From the NCBI GenBank assembly GCA_964552015.1, contig CAZKFR010000005.1, positions 1 to 64,000 of the forward strand: a stretch of 64,000 nt of DNA, read 5' to 3'. A program made the position numbers and the translations under genes. Below, piece after piece: positions 15,190 to 24,989 of the stretch. The notes beneath the pieces were generated by a model. The model had not been told where the DNA came from. It searched no databases and saw nothing but the letters and a program-made list of their open reading frames with translations. The DNA is from Rhodocaloribacter sp964552015. Its GTDB lineage: Bacteria > Bacteroidota > Rhodothermia > Rhodothermales > ISCAR-4553. Positions within the stretch are counted from its first letter, which is position 1. The number at the start of each line of letters is the position of its first letter.

Positions 15190-16104
15190 TCACATTTTCT
15201 TCAGCGCCACGTTACCGACACCAGAGCGCAGCGTCAGCTCCGGCCCCCCGCCGTTGATACGTCCGCCAAAAGACTTTTTCATCCACTTGCCATCGATCTT
15301 GAGCCCGTACTCACACTCGGCTGAGCCGATGCCCGCAACCGCATCCACGTAGACCCCCACGCCCTCGTCGAGGTAGACGGTCACGTTGCCGGCTCCGGAC
15401 TCCAGGCGCGAGTCATCGGCAGGCTGCCGGCTGATCTGTGCCGTGATGTTGCCGGCGCCGGTATGCGCCAGAATCTGCCCCTCGATCCGGCGCAGCGTGA
15501 TGTTGCCGGCCCCGGAGCTGACCTCGATTCGCCCGACGGCCCCGTCGACTTCGATATTCCCCGCCCCCGAACTGACTTCGACCGGACCACGGACCATGCC
15601 GATCACGACGTTCCCGGCTCCGGTTCGCCCCTCCACGCGCCCGGTCACATCGGCCACGCGCACGTTCCCGGCACCGTTGGTGAAGTCGATATCGAAACGC
15701 TCCGGTACGCGGATGCGCACCTCGACCTTGAAGCGCTTGCTACGTCCCCAGAGCCTGCGCGTCCAGCGGTCATCCTCGAACCGGGAGCGAAAACGCACCG
15801 TATTGCCGTCCTGCTCAAACGCCAGTTCGTGCTCATCCAGGATGCGTTTGGCCTCTTCCCGGCTGTCGGCCTCAACGATCCGCTCCACTTCGATGTGCAC
15901 CATATCGTCTCGCCCCACCTCGATCTCCACGTTGCCGTGATCCATATCGACGACAAGGCGGCCTCCCGGCTGCACCTTGAACGTGCGTTTGACGGTGTCC
16001 CGGGCATCAGGGGCAACGCCTCCGGCATGACTACCGGCCACACCGAGCAGCATGACGAGCATCCATGATACCAGACGGGCGGGCGAAAAAACCATGGTTT
16101 TCAT
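15190..16104 (-). CDS. Secreted DUF4097/head-GIN-type beta-strand repeat protein
   Basis: 304 aa with a signal peptide (about 1-28, cleavage after SHA). The body carries a repeated G-A-G-N turn: about six copies at 18-22 residue spacing between residues 135 and 240, and a final GVGN near the C terminus. This is the pattern of DUF4097 proteins, which fold as a beta-helix or solenoid. Related proteins are cell-envelope components of unknown role, sometimes near anti-sigma or stress genes. Here it stands alone, divergent from the efflux operon. Function unknown. Confidence 0.8.
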   Translation of the reverse strand: MKTMVFSPARLVSWMLVMLLGVAGSHAGGVAPDARDTVKRTFKVQPGGRLVVDMDHGNVEIEVGRDDMVHIEVERIVEADSREEAKRILDEHELAFEQDGNTVRFRSRFEDDRWTRRLWGRSKRFKVEVRIRVPERFDIDFTNGAGNVRVADVTGRVEGRTGAGNVVIGMVRGPVEVSSGAGNIEVDGAVGRIEVSSGAGNITLRRIEGQILAHTGAGNITAQISRQPADDSRLESGAGNVTVYLDEGVGVYVDAVAGIGSAECEYGLKIDGKWMKKSFGGRINGGGPELTLRSGVGNVALKKM

Positions 16105-16410
16105 AGCAGGAGTGCGTTTCGAGCGAAGGTTCTGCCGTGTCTACGCCCCGATCCGCCTCCGGGTTACAGCGAGGATCTACCCTTTCTGACTCCCCGTGCG
16201 ATGCGCCCCGCCCGACACCGGCCCGTCTTTCACATTTCTTAACAGACCCCGTGCATCTTACGGCCAACTGTGACGTATGGGTCGCAATCTGACTGACCGG
16301 TCACCTTGTGGCCGTCACGTCCTACGAAACGATTGTCGCGGCGGAAACGCGGGCCTTGCCAACGGGTGATCCTGCCGTTCCGCCCTCCTGCCAACCATCT
16401 TCTCATCGTC
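16105..16410. other. Divergent intergenic region between DUF4097 gene and tetR-efflux operon
   Basis: A 306-bp gene-free stretch that must hold promoters in both directions. It contains the palindrome at 16294-16303. No other hairpin or small ORF is convincing, and no promoter box is clear enough to call. Confidence 0.6.
16294..16303. promoter_or_regulatory. Putative operator of the efflux TetR regulator (TGACCGGTCA)
   Basis: A perfect 10-bp palindrome, preceded by an extra TGAC (16290-16293), of the type bound by AcrR/TetR repressors that often recognise TGAC-like half sites. It lies 107 bp upstream of the tetR start, in the region that should hold the efflux promoter. Pattern evidence only. 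Confidence 0.5.
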
Positions 16411-17124
16411 ATGCCCAGCGAAACCGTGCCGACCACGGCCACGCCTCCCCTTTCCCGTCGTGAGCGTGAGCGGCTCATGCGGCGACAGGCCATGCTCGAC
16501 GCGGCCCGGGCCGTCTTTGCCGAAAAGGGCTACATGCAGGCCACCGTCGACGAGATCGCTCAGCGCGCCGAGTTCGGAAAGGGCACCCTGTACAATTACT
16601 TCAGTGGCGGCAAGGAGGACATCCTGCTGGCCATCTTCGACGAACTCTACGACGACCTGCTCGATCTCATCCGGCACACGTTCACGCCCGAACAGCTGGA
16701 TCAGCAACCCATTCGCAGGCTCTTCGAACGATTCATCACGGATTGTTTTCGCTTTTTCCACGAGAACGAGGATCTGTTCAAGATCCTGATGAAGGAAGCG
16801 CACCGGATGATCTTTAGCGACGACCCGGACAAAGTGGCGTATTTCCAGCGCCAGCAGGAACGGGTGATCGCGGCGCTGGTGCCGCCGCTGGAACGGGCCA
16901 TGCAGCGCGGTGAACTCCGCCGGCTCCCTCCTCCGGCGGTGGCGGACATGATCATGGGCAACATCAAGGGATGCCAGATGCACCGGATGCTCAAGCCCGA
17001 ATCGCCGGAGACCTGTGCCCCGGATTCCTCGCCGGAGGGCATGGCCGATTTCGTGACCACCATGCTCTTCGACGGGCTCCTTACCGAACACGCCCGTTCC
17101 TCCGAGTCTTCCCAGACGACATGA
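16411..17124 (+). CDS. TetR/AcrR family transcriptional regulator of the efflux operon
   Basis: 237 aa. The N-terminal HTH (about 32-60: ATVDEIAQRAEFGKGTLYNYFSGGKEDIL) is typical of TetR. The C-terminal domain is all-helical and unassigned. The chosen ATG 16411 places the HTH at the usual distance. The stop overlaps tolC by the ATGA at 17121, so it heads the tolC-MFP-RND operon and most likely represses it. The ligand is presumably a pump substrate. Confidence 0.9.
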   Translation: MPSETVPTTATPPLSRRERERLMRRQAMLDAARAVFAEKGYMQATVDEIAQRAEFGKGTLYNYFSGGKEDILLAIFDELYDDLLDLIRHTFTPEQLDQQPIRRLFERFITDCFRFFHENEDLFKILMKEAHRMIFSDDPDKVAYFQRQQERVIAALVPPLERAMQRGELRRLPPPAVADMIMGNIKGCQMHRMLKPESPETCAPDSSPEGMADFVTTMLFDGLLTEHARSSESSQTT

Positions 17125-18752
17125 CCATGTTTCCTACCCGATCCGTACTCACCGCGTGCGTGCCGGCCGTCCTGGTGGCCCTCGGGCTGGCGCTTGCTCC
17201 TGCGTCCGCCCGCGCTCGCCAGGTGCAGGCGCCCGAGACCGGCACCCCGCCGGTAACGATGACCGTGGACGAAGCCATTCAGATCGCGCTGGTCAACAAC
17301 CACGCCATCCTCCGCTCCCGCCTCGACGTAGCAACGGCCTCGGCCCAGGTCAAAGAGGGATGGGGCCAGCTCCTGCCGCAGGTCGAGTTGAGCTCGAGCT
17401 ACACACGCAACCTCAAGTCCGCCAACCCCTTCTCGGGCAGCCAGGCCGGCAACCTCTTCAACTCGCTGGGCTTCGTGGACTGGCTGGCCTTCAACGAGCA
17501 GGCCCGCACCGACGACGACCCGGGCACCCAGCCCATCTCGCTGGCCGAGTTCTTCACCCGGCGCCAGGCAGGCCTTGACGCAGCCGGAGCCGTCCTCTCC
17601 GGGGGTGACAACCCGTTCTCCGTGCCGAACCAGTTCAATGCCACGTTGAGCATCACCCAGAAGATCTTCGACGGCCGTGCCATCTTTGGCGCAACCGGGG
17701 CAGACAAGTACCTGGAGCCATTTCAGGAGCGTCGGCTGGCCCGGGCCGAGCAACTCCTGATCGCCCAGGTGAAGCAGGCGTTTTACCAGGCCCTGCTGGC
17801 CCGCTCCCGGGCCGAGGTGGCCGCCCAGAGCGTGACCCGCATGCGCGCGACGCTCGACGAGATGACCCGGCGCGTCGCCCAGGGCCTCGCCCCCAAGTTC
17901 GACCGCCTCAGTACCGAGGTGGAACTCGCCAACCTGGAGACGCAACTCATCCAGGCCCGGAATGCGGCCGCCCAGGCCGACGACAACCTGCGCCTCTTGC
18001 TGGGCATGCCCGCCGGCCAGCCGATCGAACTGCGCGGCTCGCTCGAAGCCTCCGACCCGGACGCCTTCTTTCAGATCGGGCTCGACAATGCGCTGGAACT
18101 GGCGCTGGAGCGACGCCCCGACCTGGAGGCCGCCTGGTACAACGTCGAGTTGAGCAAAGTGCAGGAAAAGGCCACGAAGGCGCTGTTCCTGCCCCGTCTC
18201 GATGCCTTTGCCACGATCAGTTACATCGGCAACGTGCCGGACAACCGCCAGGTGATCCTTTCCGATCCCAATGATCCCTTCTCGTTCACGGCACGGCAAA
18301 ACGGCTTCTTCAGCGACAATTACTGGGACTGGAACGTCAACGTCGGCTTCCGGCTCTCGTGGAGCCTCTTTTCGGGCTTTCAGACGCGCCAGCAGGTGCA
18401 GCAGCAGAAGATCGCCCGGACGCAGGCCGAGCTCCAGTATGACGAACTGGCCCTCCAGGTGAAGACGGAGGTGGAGCAGGCCCTGCGCGACCTGGAGGCG
18501 GCCCGCCAGCGGATCGCGGCGCAGCGCCAGAACGTGGCCCGGGCCGAACTGAACTACACCTATGCCCAGGCCCGGCTGAAGGAGGGCGTTGCCAGCCCGC
18601 TGCAGGTCCGCGAGGCCTCCGAACAGCTCGACCAGAGCCGCCTCAACTACCTGCAGGCCCTCCACGACCTGCTCGTGGCCCGCACCGCCTTCGAGGCAGC
18701 CGTGGGCCTGCCCGACGCGGGGCTCTCCGAATTCCAGCTCACCCGGAAATAA
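17121..18752 (+). CDS. TolC family outer-membrane efflux protein
   Basis: 543 aa. Signal peptide about 1-31. Two OEP repeats follow, starting with MTVDEAIQIALVNNHAIL near 47 and ELALERRPDLEAAWYNVELSKVQ near 325, with long helical coiled-coil stretches. The first repeat has an insertion of about 80 residues (roughly 95-175) compared with short TolC proteins. It forms the outer-membrane channel for the pump encoded next. It overlaps tetR by 4 nt, and the MFP gene begins 35 nt later. Confidence 0.93.
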   Translation: MTMFPTRSVLTACVPAVLVALGLALAPASARARQVQAPETGTPPVTMTVDEAIQIALVNNHAILRSRLDVATASAQVKEGWGQLLPQVELSSSYTRNLKSANPFSGSQAGNLFNSLGFVDWLAFNEQARTDDDPGTQPISLAEFFTRRQAGLDAAGAVLSGGDNPFSVPNQFNATLSITQKIFDGRAIFGATGADKYLEPFQERRLARAEQLLIAQVKQAFYQALLARSRAEVAAQSVTRMRATLDEMTRRVAQGLAPKFDRLSTEVELANLETQLIQARNAAAQADDNLRLLLGMPAGQPIELRGSLEASDPDAFFQIGLDNALELALERRPDLEAAWYNVELSKVQEKATKALFLPRLDAFATISYIGNVPDNRQVILSDPNDPFSFTARQNGFFSDNYWDWNVNVGFRLSWSLFSGFQTRQQVQQQKIARTQAELQYDELALQVKTEVEQALRDLEAARQRIAAQRQNVARAELNYTYAQARLKEGVASPLQVREASEQLDQSRLNYLQALHDLLVARTAFEAAVGLPDAGLSEFQLTRK

Positions 18753-18787
18753 ACCGGCCTTTTCCGATCCCTCTCGCCCGAACGGCC

Positions 18788-19951
18788 ATGAAGAACGCAC
18801 CGATGACCATGCAACAGACACCTATCCATAGATTCCTTGCCTCCCTCCTGCTGGCGGGCCTGCTGGGCCTGACCGCCTGCTCCGGCTCGGACGAAGCCGC
18901 CCCCCCGCCGGAGGCCCAGCCCGCCCAGGCCGAGCGCCGCGTCGTCCGCGTCGAGACGCAGGTGCTCGAACCGACCACGTTCACCGAAATCGTCGAACTG
19001 ACCGGCGACATCGAGACCGCCTTCGACGCTGTGCTGTCGGCCCAGACGGCCAGCACCGTAGAAGCGCTGACGCCGCTGGGCCGCTTCGTCCGGAAGGGCG
19101 ACGTCGTGGCCGAGCTGGACGACGAGCTGGCCCGGGCCGCCGTGGAACAGGCCCGGGCCGCGGTCGAAGCCGCACTGGCCCAGTACGACCTGGCCGAAGA
19201 CACCTTCCGCCGGCAGGAGCCGCTCTACCGGGACTCGATCATCAGCGCCATCGAGTTCGAGAACGTACGTACCCAGCGGAATCAGGCCCGGGCCCAGCTG
19301 GCCCAGGCCCAAGCCACGCTCAGCCAGGCCGAGGAGCAGTTGCAGTATACCCGCATCACCGCCCCCTTTGCCGGAACGGTCGAAGCGCACCTGGTGGAAA
19401 TCGGCGAGCAGGTCATGCCCGGTACGCCCGTCGTCCGCATCGTGAACACGAACCAGGTCAAGGCGGTCGTCGGTGTGCCCGAGCGCTACGCCAACGACAT
19501 CGAGATCGGCACACCCGTCGAGATCGGCTTCAAGGCGTACGGGATGGCCCGGCGTCCGCATCGCGTCACGTTCGTGGGCCGGGTGATCGACCCCCAGAGC
19601 CGGACCTTCCGCGTCGAGATCGCCCTGGACAACCCGGACGGCCGCCTCAAGCCCGAGATGATCGCCGAGGTGTACCTCACGCGCGCCGTCTATGAAGGCC
19701 GGATCGTGATTCCCCAGACGGCCGTCATCCGCGACGAGAACGGGGTGACGGTGTTCGTGGTCGATCGCGAGGGCGAACAGCCCGTTGCCCGCCGCCGCAC
19801 GGTGGCCCTCGGCCCTTCGTACGGCGGCCGCGTGATCGTCGAGGACGGCCTCGCCGCGGGCGACGAACTCATTGTCGTCGGCCAGACCAAAGTGACCGAA
19901 GGCGATGCCGTCGAGGTTGTCAACCGCAGCAACGGCCTCGCCACCAACTGA
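18788..19951 (+). CDS. RND efflux periplasmic adaptor (membrane fusion protein), lipoprotein
   Basis: 387 aa. Lipobox LTAC with C31, so it is anchored in the inner membrane. The typical AcrA/MexA order is present: beta-barrel/lipoyl half (about 55-95), helical hairpin (about 105-160), lipoyl second half with ITAPFAGTVEAHLVEIGEQV near 195, beta-barrel and membrane-proximal domain. It bridges TolC and the RND permease. Encoded between them, 41 nt before the permease. Confidence 0.94.
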   Translation: MKNAPMTMQQTPIHRFLASLLLAGLLGLTACSGSDEAAPPPEAQPAQAERRVVRVETQVLEPTTFTEIVELTGDIETAFDAVLSAQTASTVEALTPLGRFVRKGDVVAELDDELARAAVEQARAAVEAALAQYDLAEDTFRRQEPLYRDSIISAIEFENVRTQRNQARAQLAQAQATLSQAEEQLQYTRITAPFAGTVEAHLVEIGEQVMPGTPVVRIVNTNQVKAVVGVPERYANDIEIGTPVEIGFKAYGMARRPHRVTFVGRVIDPQSRTFRVEIALDNPDGRLKPEMIAEVYLTRAVYEGRIVIPQTAVIRDENGVTVFVVDREGEQPVARRRTVALGPSYGGRVIVEDGLAAGDELIVVGQTKVTEGDAVEVVNRSNGLATN

Positions 19952-19992
19952 TCCCCGCTCTTTCGACCATCCTCCGGACCGGGTTCTGACTC

Positions 19993-22900
19993 ATGAAAAT
20001 TACCGACACCGCGATCCAATACCGCACCGCCATCATGGTGCTGACGGTGATCCTGACGCTGGGCGGGCTCTACAGCTACCTCACGATTCCGAAAGAAGCC
20101 CAGCCCTCGATCGAGGTCCCGAACATCGTCGTCACCACCGTTTACCCCGGTGCCAGCCCGAGCGACATCGAATCGCTCGTCACCCAGAAGATCGAGCAGG
20201 AGGTGCAGAACATCAGTGGGATCAAGGAGATCCGCTCCACCTCGAACGAGGGCGTCTCGACCGTCATCGTCGAGTTCGACCCGGACGTCTCGATGGACGA
20301 TGCCTTCCAGAAGGTGCGGGACAAGGTGGACATCGCCAAGGCCGAGTTGCCCGACGACGCCGAAGAGCCCATCGTCAGCGAGATCAACTTTGACGAATTT
20401 CCCATCCTGACGATCAACCTGGGTGCCAGCTATTCCCTGGCCCGGCTCAAAGAGGTGGCCGAGGACCTGCAGGACGAGCTGGAAAGCATCCCCAGTGTGC
20501 TCGAAGTGGACCTCATCGGAGGCCTCGAGCGCGAGGTGCAGGTGAACGTGGACCTGAAGGCCCTCCAGGCCTACAACCTGACGTTCAACGACCTGATCCA
20601 GACGATCCGCGACGAGAACACCAACCTGCCCGGCGGGTCGGTGGACGTGGACCGGCTCAATTACCTGGTCCGCGTCGACGGTGAGTTCAGCGATCCGTCC
20701 GAGATCGAGAACCTGGTCCTCAAGGCCCCCGGCGGCACGCCGGTCTACGTACGGGACGTGGCCGACGTCATCTTCGGCTTCAAGGATCGGGCGACCTATG
20801 CCCGCCTGCGGGAGCTCCAGCGCGAAGACGAGGAGGGGCACCTGGTCCGGCTGCCCGAGGAGAGGACGGGTACGGTGCAGGTCATCAGCCTGAACGTGAA
20901 GAAGCGCTCGGGCGAGAACATCCTCGAGACGGTCGAGGCCGTGCAGCAGAAGCTGGCGACCTTCCCCTTCCCGAGCGGCACGCAGATCGTCATCACCGGG
21001 GACCAGAGCGAGTTCGTGCGCGACCTGATCAAGGACCTGGAGAACAACATCATCAGCGGGCTCATCTTCGTGATCGCCGTGCTGCTGTTCTTCCTGGGCG
21101 TGCGCAACGCCACGCTGGTGGGCATCGCCATCCCGCTCTCGATGTTCATCTCGTTCATCGTGCTGCAGGCGCTCGGCTACACGCTCAACTTCGTCATCCT
21201 GTTCAGCCTGATCATCGCGCTCGGCATGCTCGTCGACAATGCGATCGTGATCGTGGAGAACATCTACCGGTACCGCGAGGAGGGGCACCCGCGGTTCGAG
21301 GCAGCGCGCCTGGCCACGGCCGAGGTGGGCGGGGCCGTCGTCGCCTCCACGGCCACCACGGTGGCCGTCTTCGTGCCGATGCTCTTCTGGCCCGGCATCA
21401 TCGGCGAGTTCATGTCCTACATGCCGCTGACGCTCATCGTGACGCTCTCGTGCTCGCTCTTCGTGGCGATCGTCATCAACCCGGTCATCACCGGCATCTT
21501 CGTGAAGCTGGAGGACGAGAAGCGTGCCCCCCTGCCCCGCACGACGAAGCTCGTCGCCGCCGTGGTGATGGTGCTGCTGGCGATGGTGCTCGGCTTTGCC
21601 AACTGGCGGACGCTGCTGGTGCTCTCGGTCGCCATCCCGGTGCTCTACCTGCTGCACACACGGGCCTTCAAGCCCATCGGCGACCGGTTCGTGCGCTCGG
21701 GGCTGCCGGCCCTGGTGGCCCGCTACCGCCGCTTCCTGGACTGGATGCTGCAGCGCGACTATACCCCGCGCCGGGCGCTGCTGCGTAACACCTTTGCGCT
21801 GGGCAGCCTCACGCTGGGCGTGGCCCTGCTGGTGCTGGGCGGGCTCATCGCCTCGGCGGCCGGCCCGATGGCCGGGCTGATCCTGCTCGCACCGGGTGGC
21901 CTCCTGCTCGTGCTGGGCCTCCTCGGCATCTTCATCCACACCCTCGAAAACATCTATCTGGGGGGTCGCACCAGCGTCAAGGCCGGCCTGATCTTCGGTG
22001 CGGTCGTGCTCGTCATCCTGAGCCTGATGTACCTGAGCCCGCGCGAGGTGGCCCTCTCGACCATCGCCGAGCTGCTCATCCTGCCGCTCGTGATCGTGGC
22101 CGTGGGGCTGCTCGGGATGCTCTTCAACCGGCAGGGCCGCCGCTACCTGATCCTGACGGACAACCGCGCCCGCCTGCTCAACGGCACCCTGGGCGGTCTC
22201 TTCGCCATCGTCATCATGTATGCCCTGGCCCCCACCGGCGTCGAGTTCTTCCCGACCACGGATCCGCGCCAGGTCATGATCACGGCCGAAGGCCCGCTCG
22301 GTATGAACATCGAGGCCTCGAACCGGGTGGCCCTCACCCTGGAAGACCGCATCAACCGGCTCCTGGACGAGAACCCGGAAGTGAAGGCCAACATCAAGAA
22401 CCTGCTCGTGAACGTGGGCGTGGGCGGCGACGCCATGTTCGGCGGCGGCGCGGCCAGCCCCGAGCGCTCCCGCCTGACCCTCAACATCGTCGACTACAAG
22501 GACCGGGCGGAATCCAGCCAGAACACGCTTGCCAAGCTGCGCGCCCAGCTCCAGGGCATCCCCGGCGTCACGATCGAGTTCGACCAGGACCAGGCCGGCC
22601 CCCCCACGGGTGCGCCGGTCAACATCGAGATCTCCGGGGACGACTTCGACCAGATCGTGCGCATCACGAAGGAGATCCGCCAGATGCTCGTGGAAGCGGC
22701 GGAGACGGGCCGCATCCCCGGCCTGGTCGACGTGACGGACAACCTGAACACCGGCCGGCCGGAGATGAAGGTGGTCATCGACCGGGAGCGGGCGGCCCGC
22801 TTCGGCCTGAGCACGGCTATGATCGCCTCGACGGTGCGGGCGGCCATCAACGGTATCGAGGCCAGCACCTACCGCACCGGGGAGGACGAGTACGACATCA

Positions 22901-23892
22901 CGGTGCGCCTCCGAGAGGCCGACCGGGCCAGCCTGGAGAGCCTGCGCAACCTGACCATCCTCCACGAGGGCCAGCAGATCCCCCTCGTCTCCGTGGCCGA
23001 TCTGGAGATAAGCGGCGGCCTCGGCTCGATCACCCGGCTCGATCTCGAGCGCGTGGCCACCGTCTCCGGCAACGCCGCCCCCGGCTACAACGGACAGGCC
23101 ATCCTGCAGCAGGTCCAGACCTACCTGGCCGACTACGAGCGCAGCCTGCCGCCCGGCTACCACCTCGCCTACACCGGCGAGAACGAGGAACAGCAGGAAA
23201 GCTTCGGCTTCCTGACCGTGGTGCTGATGATCGGCGGGGCGCTGATCTTCCTGATCATGGTGGCCCAGTTCAACCACGTCAGTTCGCCGTTCATCATCAT
23301 GGTGGCCACGGGCCTGAGCCTCATCGGCGTCATCCTGGGCCTGATCCTGACGCGCACCCCGTTCGGCCTGATGACCTTCATCGGGGTGATCTCGCTGGCC
23401 GGCATCGTCGTCAACAACAGCATCGTGCTCGTGGACTATACGATGCAGCTGCGCGACCGGGGCCTGGCCAAGCATGATGCCATCATCGAGGCCGGCGCCA
23501 CGCGCCTGCGCCCGGTGCTGCTGACGGCGCTGACGACGATCATCGGCCTGGTCCCGCTCACCTTCGGTATCAACGTCGACTTCGTGGGGCTGCTGACCGA
23601 CCTCGATCCCGACTTCCAGTTCGGCTCGGAAAACACCCAGTTCTGGGGCCCGATGGGCACGGCCATCATCAGCGGGCTGACCTTCGCCACGTTCCTGACG
23701 CTGGTGATCGTCCCGGTGATGTACTCGGCCTTCGACTCGGTGGCCCTGCGCCTGCAGGCCCTCTTCGGGCGGCCTGGCGGGGAGGACGATGACGACCGTC
23801 CCCACCCCTCCGCAACGCCGGCCCTGGAACCGGCCCTGCCGACGGGCAATGGCCACGGCGGTGCTCCGGTCGCGCCCACGGCCACACGTTGA
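19993..23892 (+). CDS. RND efflux permease with extra membrane domain (1299 aa)
   Basis: AcrB-type proton-driven pump. TM1 at about 12-30, porter domain from 40, TM4 with GMLVDNAIVIVENI near 412, C-terminal half with NNSIVLVDY near 1140. Family members are about 1020-1060 aa; here about 230 extra residues lie between TM6 (near 490) and TM7 (near 733), containing roughly six or seven hydrophobic segments (about 518-535, 540-555, 595-650, 660-676, 690-710). In TM4 the usual Asp-Asp pair is Asp-Asn, and the TM10 Lys position is not conserved, so its proton path differs from AcrB. The substrate is unknown. Confidence 0.93.
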   Translation: MKITDTAIQYRTAIMVLTVILTLGGLYSYLTIPKEAQPSIEVPNIVVTTVYPGASPSDIESLVTQKIEQEVQNISGIKEIRSTSNEGVSTVIVEFDPDVSMDDAFQKVRDKVDIAKAELPDDAEEPIVSEINFDEFPILTINLGASYSLARLKEVAEDLQDELESIPSVLEVDLIGGLEREVQVNVDLKALQAYNLTFNDLIQTIRDENTNLPGGSVDVDRLNYLVRVDGEFSDPSEIENLVLKAPGGTPVYVRDVADVIFGFKDRATYARLRELQREDEEGHLVRLPEERTGTVQVISLNVKKRSGENILETVEAVQQKLATFPFPSGTQIVITGDQSEFVRDLIKDLENNIISGLIFVIAVLLFFLGVRNATLVGIAIPLSMFISFIVLQALGYTLNFVILFSLIIALGMLVDNAIVIVENIYRYREEGHPRFEAARLATAEVGGAVVASTATTVAVFVPMLFWPGIIGEFMSYMPLTLIVTLSCSLFVAIVINPVITGIFVKLEDEKRAPLPRTTKLVAAVVMVLLAMVLGFANWRTLLVLSVAIPVLYLLHTRAFKPIGDRFVRSGLPALVARYRRFLDWMLQRDYTPRRALLRNTFALGSLTLGVALLVLGGLIASAAGPMAGLILLAPGGLLLVLGLLGIFIHTLENIYLGGRTSVKAGLIFGAVVLVILSLMYLSPREVALSTIAELLILPLVIVAVGLLGMLFNRQGRRYLILTDNRARLLNGTLGGLFAIVIMYALAPTGVEFFPTTDPRQVMITAEGPLGMNIEASNRVALTLEDRINRLLDENPEVKANIKNLLVNVGVGGDAMFGGGAASPERSRLTLNIVDYKDRAESSQNTLAKLRAQLQGIPGVTIEFDQDQAGPPTGAPVNIEISGDDFDQIVRITKEIRQMLVEAAETGRIPGLVDVTDNLNTGRPEMKVVIDRERAARFGLSTAMIASTVRAAINGIEASTYRTGEDEYDITVRLREADRASLESLRNLTILHEGQQIPLVSVADLEISGGLGSITRLDLERVATVSGNAAPGYNGQAILQQVQTYLADYERSLPPGYHLAYTGENEEQQESFGFLTVVLMIGGALIFLIMVAQFNHVSSPFIIMVATGLSLIGVILGLILTRTPFGLMTFIGVISLAGIVVNNSIVLVDYTMQLRDRGLAKHDAIIEAGATRLRPVLLTALTTIIGLVPLTFGINVDFVGLLTDLDPDFQFGSENTQFWGPMGTAIISGLTFATFLTLVIVPVMYSAFDSVALRLQALFGRPGGEDDDDRPHPSATPALEPALPTGNGHGGAPVAPTATR

Positions 23893-23898
23893 GGCGGA

Positions 23899-24414
23899 TT
23901 ACGACGTCTCCGTGGCCACCGGGCGGACGCTGAACGGGTGAGCCCGGCCGTTGATCTTCAACGTATAGGCGCCGGGCTCATACCGCCCTTCCAGCATGAA
24001 ATAGAAGCGATAGGGACGCAAGACGGCCGCACAGACGGCCCCGCGGGGTTTCCGCATCGTGATCTCGACCTCGATCAGATGCGCGGCTCGTTGCTGCCGC
24101 ACGTCGTGCAGTTCCATGCAGGCATCCGGGAAGGCGCCCTTCACCAGCACCTCGACCGGCACGGCCGTCTCGTTGCCCTCGGGGCGTCCTACCCGAATGT
24201 GCACCGTGTCGTAGACGATCGGGAACACGTCGTAGGTCAGCGCCGAGTCCGGGGGCGTGATGTGGAGGGTCCGCCGCCCCTCGGGGCCGCGTTCCTCGAA
24301 GCGGTGCCCGAAGCGCTCGTCGGGCGGCACCTCGACCGGTCGCCCGCCCAGGCACCCGCTCCCGAGGAATCCCACCACGCCCAGCAGGACGACGAGGATG
24401 CGGCGCGAAACCAT
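23899..24414 (-). CDS. Hypothetical lipoprotein
   Basis: 171 aa. The signal sequence ends in a lipobox with C21 (GFLGSGC). The mature part is predicted beta-rich with no recognised domain. Start at ATG 24414; further upstream the frame runs antisense-like through rsfS. It stops 6 nt from the convergent RND gene and starts 11 nt after rsfS, so it is probably co-transcribed with rsfS. Function unknown. Confidence 0.75.
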   Translation of the reverse strand: MVSRRILVVLLGVVGFLGSGCLGGRPVEVPPDERFGHRFEERGPEGRRTLHITPPDSALTYDVFPIVYDTVHIRVGRPEGNETAVPVEVLVKGAFPDACMELHDVRQQRAAHLIEVEITMRKPRGAVCAAVLRPYRFYFMLEGRYEPGAYTLKINGRAHPFSVRPVATETS

Positions 24415-24425
24415 CGTACCGGGCC

Positions 24426-24899
24426 TCACGGCTGCGGACGCTCGTCGGCGTCCCGGAGCAACTGCACGGTGTCCCCGCTGCCGTCCTCGGGGACCTGCTC
24501 GGAAGGAGCGTCGCCCCAGAGCCGCTCGAGGTCGTAAAAAGCGCGTTTTTCCTCCGTGAAAATGTGCACGACGAGGTCCACGTAATCGATGAGCACCCAT
24601 TGCCGGTGTTCGTAGCCCTCACGGTGCCAGGGCCGTTCCTGGCACCGCTCCCGCAGGCGTTCCTCCACCGCGTCGGTCAGCGCTTTGATCTGCAGGTCCG
24701 AGTCGCCCGTGCAGAGCACGAAGTAGTCGGCCACACCGCTGACCTTCCGCATGTCCATGACCACGACGTCGCGGCCTTTCTTGTCGAGCAGCGCGTCGAT
24801 GGCCTGACGGGCCAGCACACGGACGGGGGTACCGCCGGTGCGCTTTTTTTGCTTCCGTTCGGGGGATGTTCGGCTGGCAGGCTTGCTGGGAGCAGTCAT
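24426..24899 (-). CDS. rsfS: Ribosomal silencing factor RsfS
   Basis: 157 aa. The DUF143/RsfS core is at about 27-135, with VVMDMRKVSGVADYFVLCTGDSDLQIKAL and WVLIDYVDLVVHIF, both hallmark segments. It binds L14 (uL14) on the large subunit and blocks subunit joining in starvation or stationary phase. The basic N-terminal tail (about 1-25) and acidic C terminus are extensions. Next to a LytR_C-domain gene, a neighbourhood seen in many bacteria. Confidence 0.95.
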   Translation of the reverse strand: MTAPSKPASRTSPERKQKKRTGGTPVRVLARQAIDALLDKKGRDVVVMDMRKVSGVADYFVLCTGDSDLQIKALTDAVEERLRERCQERPWHREGYEHRQWVLIDYVDLVVHIFTEEKRAFYDLERLWGDAPSEQVPEDGSGDTVQLLRDADERPQP

Positions 24900-24989
24900 A
24901 CGTTTGGGGGAATGCTGAGGCAGGAACGCGTGTCACGTCGCGAAGGCATGAGACGCCCGGGCCGGATCGAGGTTCGCCGTCGAGGCCGG

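Noticed and set aside
19690..23856. 1388-codon open frame opposite the RND pump
   Set aside because: Antisense artefact of GC-rich third positions; low-complexity His/Asp/Arg composition and full overlap with a certain gene.
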